This document shows, one piece after another, positions 46,928 to 53,536 of a stretch of DNA of 53,536 bases. Source of the DNA: DATFMH01 sp035267045 (GTDB taxonomy: Bacteria; Bacteroidota; Rhodothermia; Balneolales; DATFMH01). The DNA is taken from contig DATFMH010000200.1 in assembly GCA_035267045.1 (NCBI GenBank), positions 1 through 53,536 of the forward strand. The letters run 5' to 3'. The stretch's first letter is position 1; every line of letters begins with the position of its first letter. The translations under genes were made by a program, and so were the position numbers. Under the pieces are notes generated by a model. That model saw only the letters and a list, made by a program, of their open reading frames with translations. It did no database searches and was not told where the DNA came from.

Positions 46928-47060
46928 AGTTTAATATATGGGAAGTTATACGGAATGCAGAACTGTCCGATTAATATTGCACTCCGGTATGATTTTACAG
47001 TGATCAATAAAACATGTATCACATACCAATGATATCACTTATCGACAAAAATACTGAAGG

Positions 47061-47092
47061 GGATTACCACGGCCCAAAGGGCCTCGTAATGA
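47061..47092. repeat. Palindromic intergenic repeat of the GATTGCCACGG type
   Basis: ATTACCACGGCCC and GGGCCTCGTAAT form an imperfect stem-loop. The sequence recalls the common intergenic repeat with GATTGCCACGGC and CTCGCAATGAC arms, here with A in place of G. A remote origin from such a repeat family is inference from memory. Confidence 0.55.
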
Positions 47093-47344
47093 CATTCAGG
47101 ATTTTTTTAGTTTTTAAATCTATGCTCATCGTTCCAACTTAATATCCTTTTGGGTTTAAGCATTGAATTTTGTAGAAAAATTAACCACCTTCTGAAAACG
47201 GCAAACGGTTGGCCTGGCTCTCATTATACTAATGCGGTCAATCATGAAAAGACCAGGTTCTACATGATTAGCTTTGATAACACTATGTCCGGGGTGTATT
47301 ATGCGTATTCGTTTGCTTATAACACTCAATAAAATAATAGTGTC

Positions 47345-47764
47345 ATGAAAAATTTTATAAACCTCGGGTTTATACCGAAAAATAAGGACTTTGCCGTGCT
47401 TTTACTTCGTGTTTGGATCGGCTTTGGCCTGTTTGTGCAACACGGATTATTCAAATTCATGCATTTCTCCCAATTATGGGGACATTTCCCGGACCCGCTT
47501 CATTTTGGTACATATTTAAGTCTGATCTTTGCAACAATCTCTGATGGTATTTGCTCGGTTTTGATTGCGTTTGGAATTGCCACACGTCCAGCGGCTATCA
47601 TATCCGCCATTGACGTGTTAGTAGTATTTGGAGTACTGCGCCATTTTTCCTTTTCCCACGGGGATGGAGAGTTAGTCTACCTGTATCTCGGTGCACTGCT
47701 CACGATTATTTTTATCGGTGCCGGCAAATACAGCCTCGATAATAAAATTTGGGGAGTAAAATAA
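47345..47764 (+). CDS. DoxX-family membrane protein
   Basis: A 139-residue inner-membrane protein with four helices. The start LLLRVWIGFGLFVQHGLFKF and the later ATRPAAIISAIDVLVVFGVL and LYLGALLTIIFIGAGKYSLD match the DoxX/DUF6326-like family. Homologues act near oxidative or thiol metabolism, but many are uncharacterised. Its stop lies 30 bp from the decayed end of the DUF6090 array, which converges on it. Confidence 0.8.
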   Translation: MKNFINLGFIPKNKDFAVLLLRVWIGFGLFVQHGLFKFMHFSQLWGHFPDPLHFGTYLSLIFATISDGICSVLIAFGIATRPAAIISAIDVLVVFGVLRHFSFSHGDGELVYLYLGALLTIIFIGAGKYSLDNKIWGVK

Positions 47765-47794
47765 GTTTTTCATTCCAAAAGAGAATCCCAATAA

Positions 47795-48271
47795 CTAAAG
47801 AGCTATTTCTCCCAAAGCAAAGAGTAGGTAGCTCTTAACTTTTCTCAACACAGGGTCCTCAATCAGGTTTAGTCCCCCCGAAGATTCCATATCAGAAAAG
47901 GTGGCATTTACACTCCTGAACGTCTTGCGGGGTGCAATTTGTGTTATCTTATTAAATACTTACGATTTATCCGGAAACCGCTGATTGGCGTTGTACGTCT
48001 TAACTAGTGAATTTGAAATTTTTATAATCTTTTTCTCAAAATCTAATTGCCCATTTATATTTATCACCTGCTGTTCCAAATCCTGTTTTAAATTATTCAG
48101 GTACTGAACTTCTCGGATGCGATCTTTCCGCTTTTCATTCCAGTTATAAACTTGCAGGGCAATTAAAATCCCTATTACAACCAATAGAATTTTCCCCAGG
48201 GCATATCGGAGGTACTTGGCCACGCTGTTTTCTGCAGCCAGCCGCTCTCTTTGTTTTCTGAATACTTTCAT
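47795..48271 (-). pseudogene. DUF6090 copy F, disrupted by an ochre stop and truncated at the 3' end
   Basis: The intact frame starts at 48271 with the common membrane-anchor module (YLRYALGKILLVVIGILIAL) and ends after 103 codons at a TAA (47960-47962). The same frame then continues 55 codons, including TFRSVNATFSDMESSGGLNL and IEDPVLRKV, a conserved part in the intact paralogues, to a stop at 47795-47797. Where the paralogues continue for 60 or more residues, this one ends. Anchor residues also deviate: GK instead of GE and VYNWNE instead of VNNWNE. This is a dead, truncated copy at the downstream end of the array, next to convergent doxX. Confidence 0.82.
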
Positions 48272-48281
48272 TCTGTGTTTC

Positions 48282-49331
48282 CTATTGAACCTTTGTTACT
48301 TTTTTAAATTTAAGCACATCTGTCCAACCATTAATTAGGGTAAGTTCCCCTGTTTTGTCGAAGGTGATCAGCTTAGGATCATTTACCGAAAAAAACGTGG
48401 AGTTTTTAAAGTAATAGATCGGGATTTTTTGGGTTGTTTTTGTGGCAAAAAATAGTTGATACCCGCTTTTAGTGATTTCTATTCGATCATATATTCCTTT
48501 ATAATGAGGACCGTAAACCTGCTGGTACCAACCCACATACCGGCCGACAACTTTGTTGTCCTTTAAGGTATAACTGAAATAGTCAGGGGTTTTATCTTTA
48601 TTACCTAAAACACTGGCAATCGCCTGGTAGGCATCAATGGCATTTTTTCTGTATCGACAAGCTGCCAGGGAGAGATTCCTTGCATCATTTATTGTCCTGG
48701 ATACCTCTGCCTTGTACTGGAAGTTTGTCCGCAAATAATGGATGGCATCATCACTAAGCGCTCCCTTAAAACCATCTTCGACAAACCAACTTTGCGTCCT
48801 GTATGAATCATCCATATTTCGATAGACGGTTGTCTGATATCGCTGATTAAGCACATCAATTCTGGTCTTCATCTTTATGTATAAGTAGTTCAATTTATCC
48901 ATTATTGGGGCATACTTTTGGGGGATTTCTTCTGAATTTTGTGTGAGCTTATTAAAGGCGACCGTGTTTAAGTCCAGGTTATCGTAAAAAAATGGAAAAA
49001 AAAGTGTGCTGTTAAATCCAAAACCGTTTTTGTAATCGCTATAAGTCAGTTTGTTGTTGAAAACCAGGTTTTTTACGGAATCCCTTTTGATGAGATCATC
49101 AATGGCCCCATCCGTATTGTGTATGTTTACAGCCAGTTCCGACTGAACGTTTTTGAGATTGGCGATAATCCTTAGGTTTAGTTTCCGGTTTTCATTCCAG
49201 TTATTCACCTGCAGGGCGATCAGGATTCCAATCACAACTAAAATGATTTCACCCACAGCATAACGTAAATAGGCTGCCGTCTTGTTTACAGAGGCGAGTT
49301 TCCGGCGGATATTTTTGAAGATAGCAGGCAT
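48282..49331 (-). CDS. DUF6090 copy E, with an extra C-terminal domain
   Basis: A 349-residue membrane protein, about 100 residues longer than the other copies. Residues 1-46 are the shared module: FKNIRRKLA, YLRYAVGEIILVVIGILIAL and QVNNWNENRK, with one helix at about 25-42. The basic N terminus suggests it is cytoplasmic and the rest is outside. A helical region with DLNTVAFNKL and YRTQSWFVEDGF follows (about 50-250). A final strand-rich stretch (about 265-345, RIEITKSGYQLFFATKTT and FFSVNDPKLITFDKTG) is not seen in its neighbours. The domain resembles small C-terminal beta modules in this phylum but I cannot name it. No function is known for DUF6090. Confidence 0.82.
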   Translation of the reverse strand: MPAIFKNIRRKLASVNKTAAYLRYAVGEIILVVIGILIALQVNNWNENRKLNLRIIANLKNVQSELAVNIHNTDGAIDDLIKRDSVKNLVFNNKLTYSDYKNGFGFNSTLFFPFFYDNLDLNTVAFNKLTQNSEEIPQKYAPIMDKLNYLYIKMKTRIDVLNQRYQTTVYRNMDDSYRTQSWFVEDGFKGALSDDAIHYLRTNFQYKAEVSRTINDARNLSLAACRYRKNAIDAYQAIASVLGNKDKTPDYFSYTLKDNKVVGRYVGWYQQVYGPHYKGIYDRIEITKSGYQLFFATKTTQKIPIYYFKNSTFFSVNDPKLITFDKTGELTLINGWTDVLKFKKVTKVQ

Positions 49332-49333
49332 AT

Positions 49334-49390
49334 TTAGCTCGCTATGTGTTCTATAATATTTTCTTGGATTTTTTTGAAGAGTTTTGTCAT
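49334..49390 (-). pseudogene. Solitary 3' end of a lost DUF6090 copy
   Basis: Between copies D and E (118 bp) an 18-codon stretch reads MTKLFKKIQENIIEHIAS and stops, then two bases and the ATG of copy E. Copy A ends with DIEKIQEKIIEHTAN, then stop, two bases and the ATG of copy B. The DNA around both junctions matches closely. The stretch is therefore best read as the last codons of a copy whose body has been deleted. Just upstream a second, frame-shifted remainder (about 49395-49449) contains PYYLETKGWVNP and may also be gene debris. Confidence 0.7.
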
Positions 49391-49449
49391 GGTTTTATGG
49401 ATTTACCCACCCTTTAGTCTCCAGGTAGTATGGCTGTTTTTGAACTTTT

Positions 49450-50232
49450 TCATTCTTTATTTAATTCTCTGTTGATTAAATCTATGGTTTTATTGGTCAT
49501 TCGCAGTACGCCAAATTTTGTCCAAATTTCATCGTCCCTATAGGATTCATAGATTTTGTCGAGAGTGAGATAGGTTTCGGGATCTTTAATAAAGGCTATC
49601 AATTTAGCATCGTTTAATTTGAATTTTGAGTGTTTGGGTATTGGTGGGTGGATGGCATATCGTTCTGGTACAGGTGAGTTCATAGATAACATAGCCATTA
49701 ATTTCCCTATTCTATTGTCAGTATCATTATTAAAAATTTCATTTCTTTGTTCAATAATTGAATTTCTTGAATCGGTATAGTCTTTTAAGAAAGAAAGGTC
49801 GTATTTTAAGCTGTCGCTCAATAGTTCAAATTTACCAGAAGAAACAGCGTCTTCCTGAACAGTATTTAAAATAGATAACTCTATTGGGTAAACCATTTCA
49901 GAGAGGTATCGCCTGAGGCTATCCGCGGGGAGGGTGGGGTTGGCACCGGCAGAATATTGAAGTACCTGGTTGAATTTAGTATTGCTTTTATTTATTCCGA
50001 TTTCGAAAGACTGTAATGTTTTTTTGTTGTCCAATAATTCCTTTTTTATAGCGAGCATTAGGTGTCGTTTGCTGTTTTCCTGCTTTCTGTTTTCGTTCCA
50101 GTTATTCACTTGCAGGGCAATCAGGATTCCGATCACGACCAAAAGAATTTCTCCCAGGGCATAACGGAAATAGGCCGCCGTCTTATTTTCAGTGGCGAGT
50201 TTTCGGCGGATATTTTTAAAGATGGCAGGCAT
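49450..50232 (-). CDS. DUF6090 copy D
   Basis: A 260-residue membrane protein. The anchor module is FKNIRRKLATENKTAAYF, RYALGEILLVVIGILIAL and QVNNWNENRK. A predicted helical domain follows, containing LRRYLSEMVYPIELSILN and NTVQEDAVSSGKFELLSDSL, where copies in the family have their SG/SSG-type motif before a loop. C-terminal residues include MTNKTIDLINRELNKE. It starts two bases after copy C, so it is part of one transcript. Function unknown. Confidence 0.85.
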   Translation of the reverse strand: MPAIFKNIRRKLATENKTAAYFRYALGEILLVVIGILIALQVNNWNENRKQENSKRHLMLAIKKELLDNKKTLQSFEIGINKSNTKFNQVLQYSAGANPTLPADSLRRYLSEMVYPIELSILNTVQEDAVSSGKFELLSDSLKYDLSFLKDYTDSRNSIIEQRNEIFNNDTDNRIGKLMAMLSMNSPVPERYAIHPPIPKHSKFKLNDAKLIAFIKDPETYLTLDKIYESYRDDEIWTKFGVLRMTNKTIDLINRELNKE

Positions 50233-50234
50233 AG

Positions 50235-50951
50235 TTATGGATTAAGTTTTGAATCGATTAACTCACTCAGCGTGCTATCTGCCTTGAGGGTACTTATTTC
50301 AGCCTTCAAAGTAGACCCACGATTGTCTAAATTCATTTTTAACATCATTAGAAAATAGCTGCTGTTTCTGATTTGATTATCATCACTCGGGACCGCGCGT
50401 TTCCCAAAAACGAAGACCTTGAAATGTTGCCGCACATATCCGAGCCAGGGAGTTTCGAATTCAAGTTGATTGTCTTCAATATCATTTAATAATACAGTGG
50501 TTTTACTCCCGTAATAATTCACCAGGGCATTTCTTAAAACAGGGTCTTTTATATGACTAATTCCCAACTCTTTAAGTAAGCCGTATCCATTATTATTTAA
50601 TTCGATTCTTCTCATCAACATGACCCTTCCTAAATCCCGGTACGTCTGCTCAGTGAACGCATGTTTCTGTTCAAGAGTATCGATTACATTCTTTTGCGCC
50701 GTTAAATCACTCTTTAATACGGCTATGTGATCTTGCAGCACGGTTCTGTCGAGCACTAAATCATCATGTATTTCTGCTAATGCATTGTTAATTCGTTGGT
50801 TTGAGTTATGCTGTTCATTCCAATTATTCACCTGCAGGGCGATCAAAATACCGATTACCACTAACACTATTTCCCCAAAGGCATAACGAAGGTATTTTAC
50901 AACATTGTTATCAGCAGCAAGTTTGAGTCTTTGTTTCCTGAATATTTTCAT
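50235..50951 (-). CDS. DUF6090 copy C
   Basis: A 238-residue membrane protein with the second anchor subtype: MKIFRKQRLKLAADN, then YLRYAFGEIVLVVIGILIAL and QVNNWNEQ. Copy F has the same subtype (FRKQR..LAA). The domain after it has MRRIELNNNGYGLLKELG and PVLRNALVNYYGSKTTVLL, which align with copies B and F. It begins 20 bases after copy B and ends two bases before copy D. Function unknown. Confidence 0.85.
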   Translation of the reverse strand: MKIFRKQRLKLAADNNVVKYLRYAFGEIVLVVIGILIALQVNNWNEQHNSNQRINNALAEIHDDLVLDRTVLQDHIAVLKSDLTAQKNVIDTLEQKHAFTEQTYRDLGRVMLMRRIELNNNGYGLLKELGISHIKDPVLRNALVNYYGSKTTVLLNDIEDNQLEFETPWLGYVRQHFKVFVFGKRAVPSDDNQIRNSSYFLMMLKMNLDNRGSTLKAEISTLKADSTLSELIDSKLNP

Positions 50952-50971
50952 TATTTAAATAAATGGTGTTT

Positions 50972-51694
50972 TTAATGAAGTTCTTTATCAATCAGCTGAA
51001 TCAGATGTTTCGTTTTCCCTTGCAGGTCCTGGCAGAGCTTGTAGATATTTTGAGATACCAATTTTCTGGTTACAAGCTGATTTTTTAATTCCATTCGCTT
51101 TTCCGGACGGATCTTCTGGTCCTTATCAATTTGTCCATTCCTGTTCAACTTGATATTCAATGAATTACTGGTAACAAAAGCGCCAAATTCACTAACGGTA
51201 TTAAACAAATTGTCATTATTGATTACCTGTGTGACATAATCTAATCGTTGATAATATCGAACAATTGCATTTTGCAGGCTGGAATTTCTGATCAACTTTT
51301 TCCCTCCAATGTTATCCATACTGATATAACTTGTTTTGTTTTCGACAAAAGTCAGCCGCTAGGTTAATTTCATGAGCAGTGAATCTAATTTTTCTATCGA
51401 TAATGAAGACTTCAGAAATAAAGAGGCCGTGTCGGTTTCTGCAACTGTGACACTTTCAAATTGAAGCTGATCGTTGATTATTCCCTGCTGCAAAACCAAA
51501 TCTGATCTTATATTTTCCAGGGTGGTTTTTTCGAGTTTATGATTTTGGATATCTTCTTTCCAGTTGTTCACCTGCAGGGCGATCAGAATCCCGATGACAA
51601 CCAAAAGAATCTCCCCCAGGGCATAACGTAAATAGGCTGCCGTCTTGTTTTCAGAGGCTAGTTTCCGGCGGATATTTTTGAATAGAGTGGGCAT
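50972..51694 (-). pseudogene. DUF6090 copy B, interrupted by a single in-frame amber stop
   Basis: The frame opens at 51694 with the anchor module (FKNIRRKLASENKTAAYL, GEILLVVIGILIAL, QVNNWKED). It meets TAG at 51359-51361 after 111 codons, and continues in the same frame, without further stop, to 50972. After the stop it reads RLTFVENKTSYISMDNIGG and RNSSLQNAIVRYYQRLD, aligning with copies A and C. Reading through gives about 240 residues, the family length. It may be a recent nonsense mutation, a sequencing error or programmed readthrough. The second half has an internal ATG at 51317-51319, so a separate 115-codon product is conceivable, but without the membrane anchor. Confidence 0.82.
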
Positions 51695-51696
51695 GT

Positions 51697-52437
51697 TTAG
51701 TTCGCTGTATGTTCGATAATCTTTTCCTGTATTTTCTCAATATCATTTAATAGACCTATTTCGGATTTCTGCAGGTACAAATACTCATCCAACATGTTTT
51801 CAAACTCGAGTTTTTGAAAAAGGGGATAATAATCGTTTTGCAGCCTGCTTTTTCCTCCAGCCGGGTTATTTCCATATTGATCCATTTCCCGTAACGACAT
51901 AAGAGGCAATAAGTATGGAATCATGTGATTGGCTACCCAGTCTGACGAATATTCATCTGTATTTTTGAGTCGTTTCATAGAGGCCGACCAAAACAGAAGG
52001 TTTTCTCTGAGTGCTTTATCCGATATTAAATGTAACCGTCCCGATTGCAGGATATCCTGTAAAGAATTCTCGGATGGCAAATACGATGCACTCTCAAAAG
52101 AGAAGTAAAACAGGCTGTCCAGGTTATGTTTTTCCAGTTCAGACCGGGAAGCTCCCGCGAGATTAATCAATACCAGGCCCGATGCAATACTTTTTTTGAA
52201 TTGATTTCTGGACGTAATGAGAAGGGCACGATTTTCAGTGAATTCTTCGTGTAAGTTCGCTTTAATATTCTCTGCTTCCCGTTGATCAAGCAGATGCTGA
52301 TGCCAGCTATTCACCTGCAGGGCGATCAAAATCCCAATCACTACCAATAGAATTTCCCCCAGGGCATAACGGAGATAGGCCACAGTCTTGTTTTCAGAGG
52401 CCAGTTTGCGGCGAATATTTTTAAAGATATGCGGCAT
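51697..52437 (-). CDS. DUF6090 copy A
   Basis: A 246-residue membrane protein, first of the array. N-terminal module FKNIRRKLASENKTVAYL, YALGEILLVVIGILIAL and QVNSWHQH; one membrane helix at about 27-44. The remainder is predicted to be alpha-helical with NSLQDILQSGRLHLISDKAL and SDWVANHMIPYLLPLMSL. The C terminus is IEKIQEKIIEHTAN, the sequence also left as a remnant in front of copy E. It lies two bases from the preceding small membrane-protein gene and two bases from copy B, so it is in an operon. Function unknown. Confidence 0.86.
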   Translation of the reverse strand: MPHIFKNIRRKLASENKTVAYLRYALGEILLVVIGILIALQVNSWHQHLLDQREAENIKANLHEEFTENRALLITSRNQFKKSIASGLVLINLAGASRSELEKHNLDSLFYFSFESASYLPSENSLQDILQSGRLHLISDKALRENLLFWSASMKRLKNTDEYSSDWVANHMIPYLLPLMSLREMDQYGNNPAGGKSRLQNDYYPLFQKLEFENMLDEYLYLQKSEIGLLNDIEKIQEKIIEHTAN

Positions 52438-52439
52438 GT

Positions 52440-52754
52440 TTATCTATTGAGTTGCTCGAAAATGGTAAACAGTAATAATAAAACGGAAAGAATGAGCAGC
52501 CAAAGGTTCAGGACCCGGTCTTCGTAGCTCTCCTCCTTATCCTGCTTTTTATTCACGATCACCCACGCGATATACATCACAAACGGGAATGTGATAACCG
52601 TTGTAATCAGGGTAAAACGCAATGACCAGACAGGAGCCCATTGGGCAATAACCAAGGCTTCCACCCCCTGGTTAATCAAAAAGGTTGCGATGGTGAAAAT
52701 CACGGCTACTTTGACCAGGAACAGTCGTCTTAGTTGTTTAAGCGAGTAATGCAT
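52440..52754 (-). CDS. Small three-helix membrane protein at the head of the DUF6090 array
   Basis: Function not recognised. I start it at 52754 because AAGGAG lies five bases upstream (52760-52765) and the ATG follows the stop of the TPR gene by two bases. This gives 104 residues, beginning MHYSLKQLRRLFLV. Helices are at about 11-26, 44-62 and 80-95; a charged loop with KKQDKEESYEDR separates the last two. It precedes copy A by two bases, so it is expected to be co-expressed with the array. Confidence 0.72.
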   Translation of the reverse strand: MHYSLKQLRRLFLVKVAVIFTIATFLINQGVEALVIAQWAPVWSLRFTLITTVITFPFVMYIAWVIVNKKQDKEESYEDRVLNLWLLILSVLLLLFTIFEQLNR

Positions 52755-52756
52755 GG

Positions 52757-53536
52757 CTACTCCTTCTTGCAACCAAATGGAATGGGAACCGGTTTTTCTC
52801 TTTGGGCACCTTCACTCTCCAGGATTTGTTGAAGTTTCGGAAACTGCCTGACATCAAAGTATGGGTAAACCAGCCAGCTGCTTAATGAATAGAGTTGGTC
52901 ATGGTCGTATATGGGTTTGAGCAATTCATAGGCTTCCTGTTTCCGATTCAACAATATCAAAGCCAGCCATTTTGCCGTAATATTTCCTTTTTTCCGGGGC
53001 CATTTGGTGCTATAAATCTGGTTGGCTTTCTGCACATTTCCATCGGCACAGGCTTGTCTGATACGTACCAGTGGCATTCTACTAACAATAGTTGAATCAT
53101 CGCTACCGGCTATTCGCTTAACCACTGACCGTGCTTCATCATAACGACCATCCCAAAGTAATTCACGGTGTAACTCGTAAAGCAGATAGGAGTTATAAGG
53201 AAATTTTGTTAACGCTTTTCTTCCGAATTCAACCGCTTTGTCATAATGTTTGGCAGCAAAATAACTGACTTCGACTCTGAGATAATCTGTGGGATTATCC
53301 AGTGCGACCATTTCCATTTTTTGTGCGTACTTGTATGTTTCTGCATAATTACCAAGGTAAGCCAGATTTTCTACCGTCAAAAATAATGAGGAAATATCAT
53401 TGGGGCGTTTATTGTCATAGTGCTCTATCAAATCAACAGATTTTCCAAACTGTAGATTGAGTGAGGCCTGAAGCGATTGATATTTTAACTTATCTATCGG
53501 ATTGGCGTGGGCAATAGCCCGTTTAATACACTCGTT
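52757..53536 (-). CDS. TPR-repeat protein, C-terminal part only (runs off the window)
   Basis: The frame is open to the window end; only the last 260 codons or so are seen. The sequence is a series of helix pairs with TPR-like spacing, for example SSLFLTVENLAYLGNYAETY, VEVSYFAAKHYDKAVEFGRK and LLYELHRELLWDGRYDEARS, then a poorer C-terminal section. No N-terminal domain is visible. In this phylum such tails belong to serine/threonine kinases, cyclase-type or DNA-binding regulators or plain TPR proteins, so it might be a regulator of the array. The stop is two bases before the next gene. Confidence 0.72.
   Translation of the reverse strand, partial: NECIKRAIAHANPIDKLKYQSLQASLNLQFGKSVDLIEHYDNKRPNDISSLFLTVENLAYLGNYAETYKYAQKMEMVALDNPTDYLRVEVSYFAAKHYDKAVEFGRKALTKFPYNSYLLYELHRELLWDGRYDEARSVVKRIAGSDDSTIVSRMPLVRIRQACADGNVQKANQIYSTKWPRKKGNITAKWLALILLNRKQEAYELLKPIYDHDQLYSLSSWLVYPYFDVRQFPKLQQILESEGAQREKPVPIPFGCKKE
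52760..52765 (-). promoter_or_regulatory. Shine-Dalgarno that fixes the start of the small membrane protein
   Basis: On the minus strand AAGGAG precedes ATG (52752-52754) by five bases and overlaps the last codons of the TPR gene. An alternative in-frame ATG at 52772 would lie inside that gene and has no such box. Confidence 0.65.

Larger units (their letters stand above)
46825..47344. other. Intergenic region with three hairpin repeats and no convincing gene
   Basis: About 520 bp between the SDR and DoxX genes. It carries two neighbouring hairpins at 46880-46927 and a third at 47061-47092 (separate entries). A 60-codon frame at 47150-47332 has no family resemblance and no Shine-Dalgarno, so it is not called as a gene. 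Confidence 0.5.

Noticed and set aside
47150..47332. A 60-codon open frame just before doxX
   Set aside because: No Shine-Dalgarno, no family resemblance, and it starts inside repeat-rich intergenic DNA.
50972..51319. Second half of DUF6090 copy B as an independent gene
   Set aside because: It continues the first half in the same frame across a single stop and lacks a Shine-Dalgarno; treated as one disrupted gene.
52757..52772. Start of the small membrane protein at 52772
   Set aside because: It would overlap the TPR gene and lacks a ribosome site; the ATG at 52754 has AAGGAG at five bases.
1..53536. tRNA, rRNA, CRISPR or transposase genes
   Set aside because: A scan by eye found no T-loop-like GTTCGAATCC within cloverleaf context, no spaced repeat array and no transposase motif; small or divergent ones could be missed.

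Overview
The window reads like a stretch of chromosome from a low-GC (about 40%) Gram-negative member of the Bacteroidota/Balneolota/Rhodothermota/Ignavibacteria side of the tree, with Balneolota my best guess. The markers are a GWxTD-domain protein, a secreted protein with a C-terminal type IX-style (FlgD-like) sorting domain, a HiPIP ferredoxin, a Bat-type DUF58/VWA operon, many signal peptides and lipoboxes, and an array of DUF6090 membrane proteins. No rRNA, tRNA, CRISPR array, phage or insertion sequence was found.

Region by region. Positions 1-1280 hold gene remains, chiefly a sodium:solute symporter broken by frameshifts. Positions 1462-5242 carry a P3A-type H+-ATPase and murB. A minus-strand block (5277-9579) holds a lipoprotein, a DinB-like protein and a 947-residue cadherin/CSPG-repeat surface protein. 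Positions 9861-16444 carry the FetAB-type exporter, two DUF2231-like membrane proteins, a TauE-type permease, a SatD/DUF3307 pair and a 2Fe-2S ferredoxin. Positions 16840-22990 hold Smr, DUF1028, an amino acid permease, a CDF cation exporter, HiPIP and Sua5/TsaC. Sua5/TsaC is overlapped with mfd (22983-26336). A GWxTD protein and ald converge on a shared terminator. DUF58-BatD-BatA form an overlapping operon (30152-33041) without a MoxR ATPase next to it. Two full-length tandem GH31 alpha-glucosidase-like enzymes follow (33575-38642), then convergent lolC/E-like and lysS. Positions 42100-46824 are co-directional: phosphopantetheinyl transferase, MEMO-like, DUF2520, an MGMT-domain protein, the queuosine/7-deazaguanine genes queD and queE, and an SDR. 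A DoxX protein then faces the last block.

The last block (47795-53536, all minus strand) is the most unusual part: a TPR protein running off the window, a small three-helix membrane protein, and six tandem DUF6090 paralogues, most only a few bases apart. All six share an almost invariant N-terminal membrane anchor and differ afterwards. Two copies are interrupted by a single in-frame stop codon with homologous sequence continuing in the same frame. A seventh copy survives only as a 3' end in front of another gene. This points to a membrane-protein family expanding and decaying by local recombination; its function is unknown.

Most genes are housekeeping or envelope functions. The linked sets are: metal and ion handling (H+-ATPase, FetAB, CDF), envelope biogenesis (murB, Lol-type permease, Bat operon), DNA repair (mfd, MGMT-like), tRNA modification (Sua5/TsaC, QueD, QueE) and glycan degradation (GH31 pair). 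Starts, domain limits and family names come from reading motifs by eye; no database search was run.
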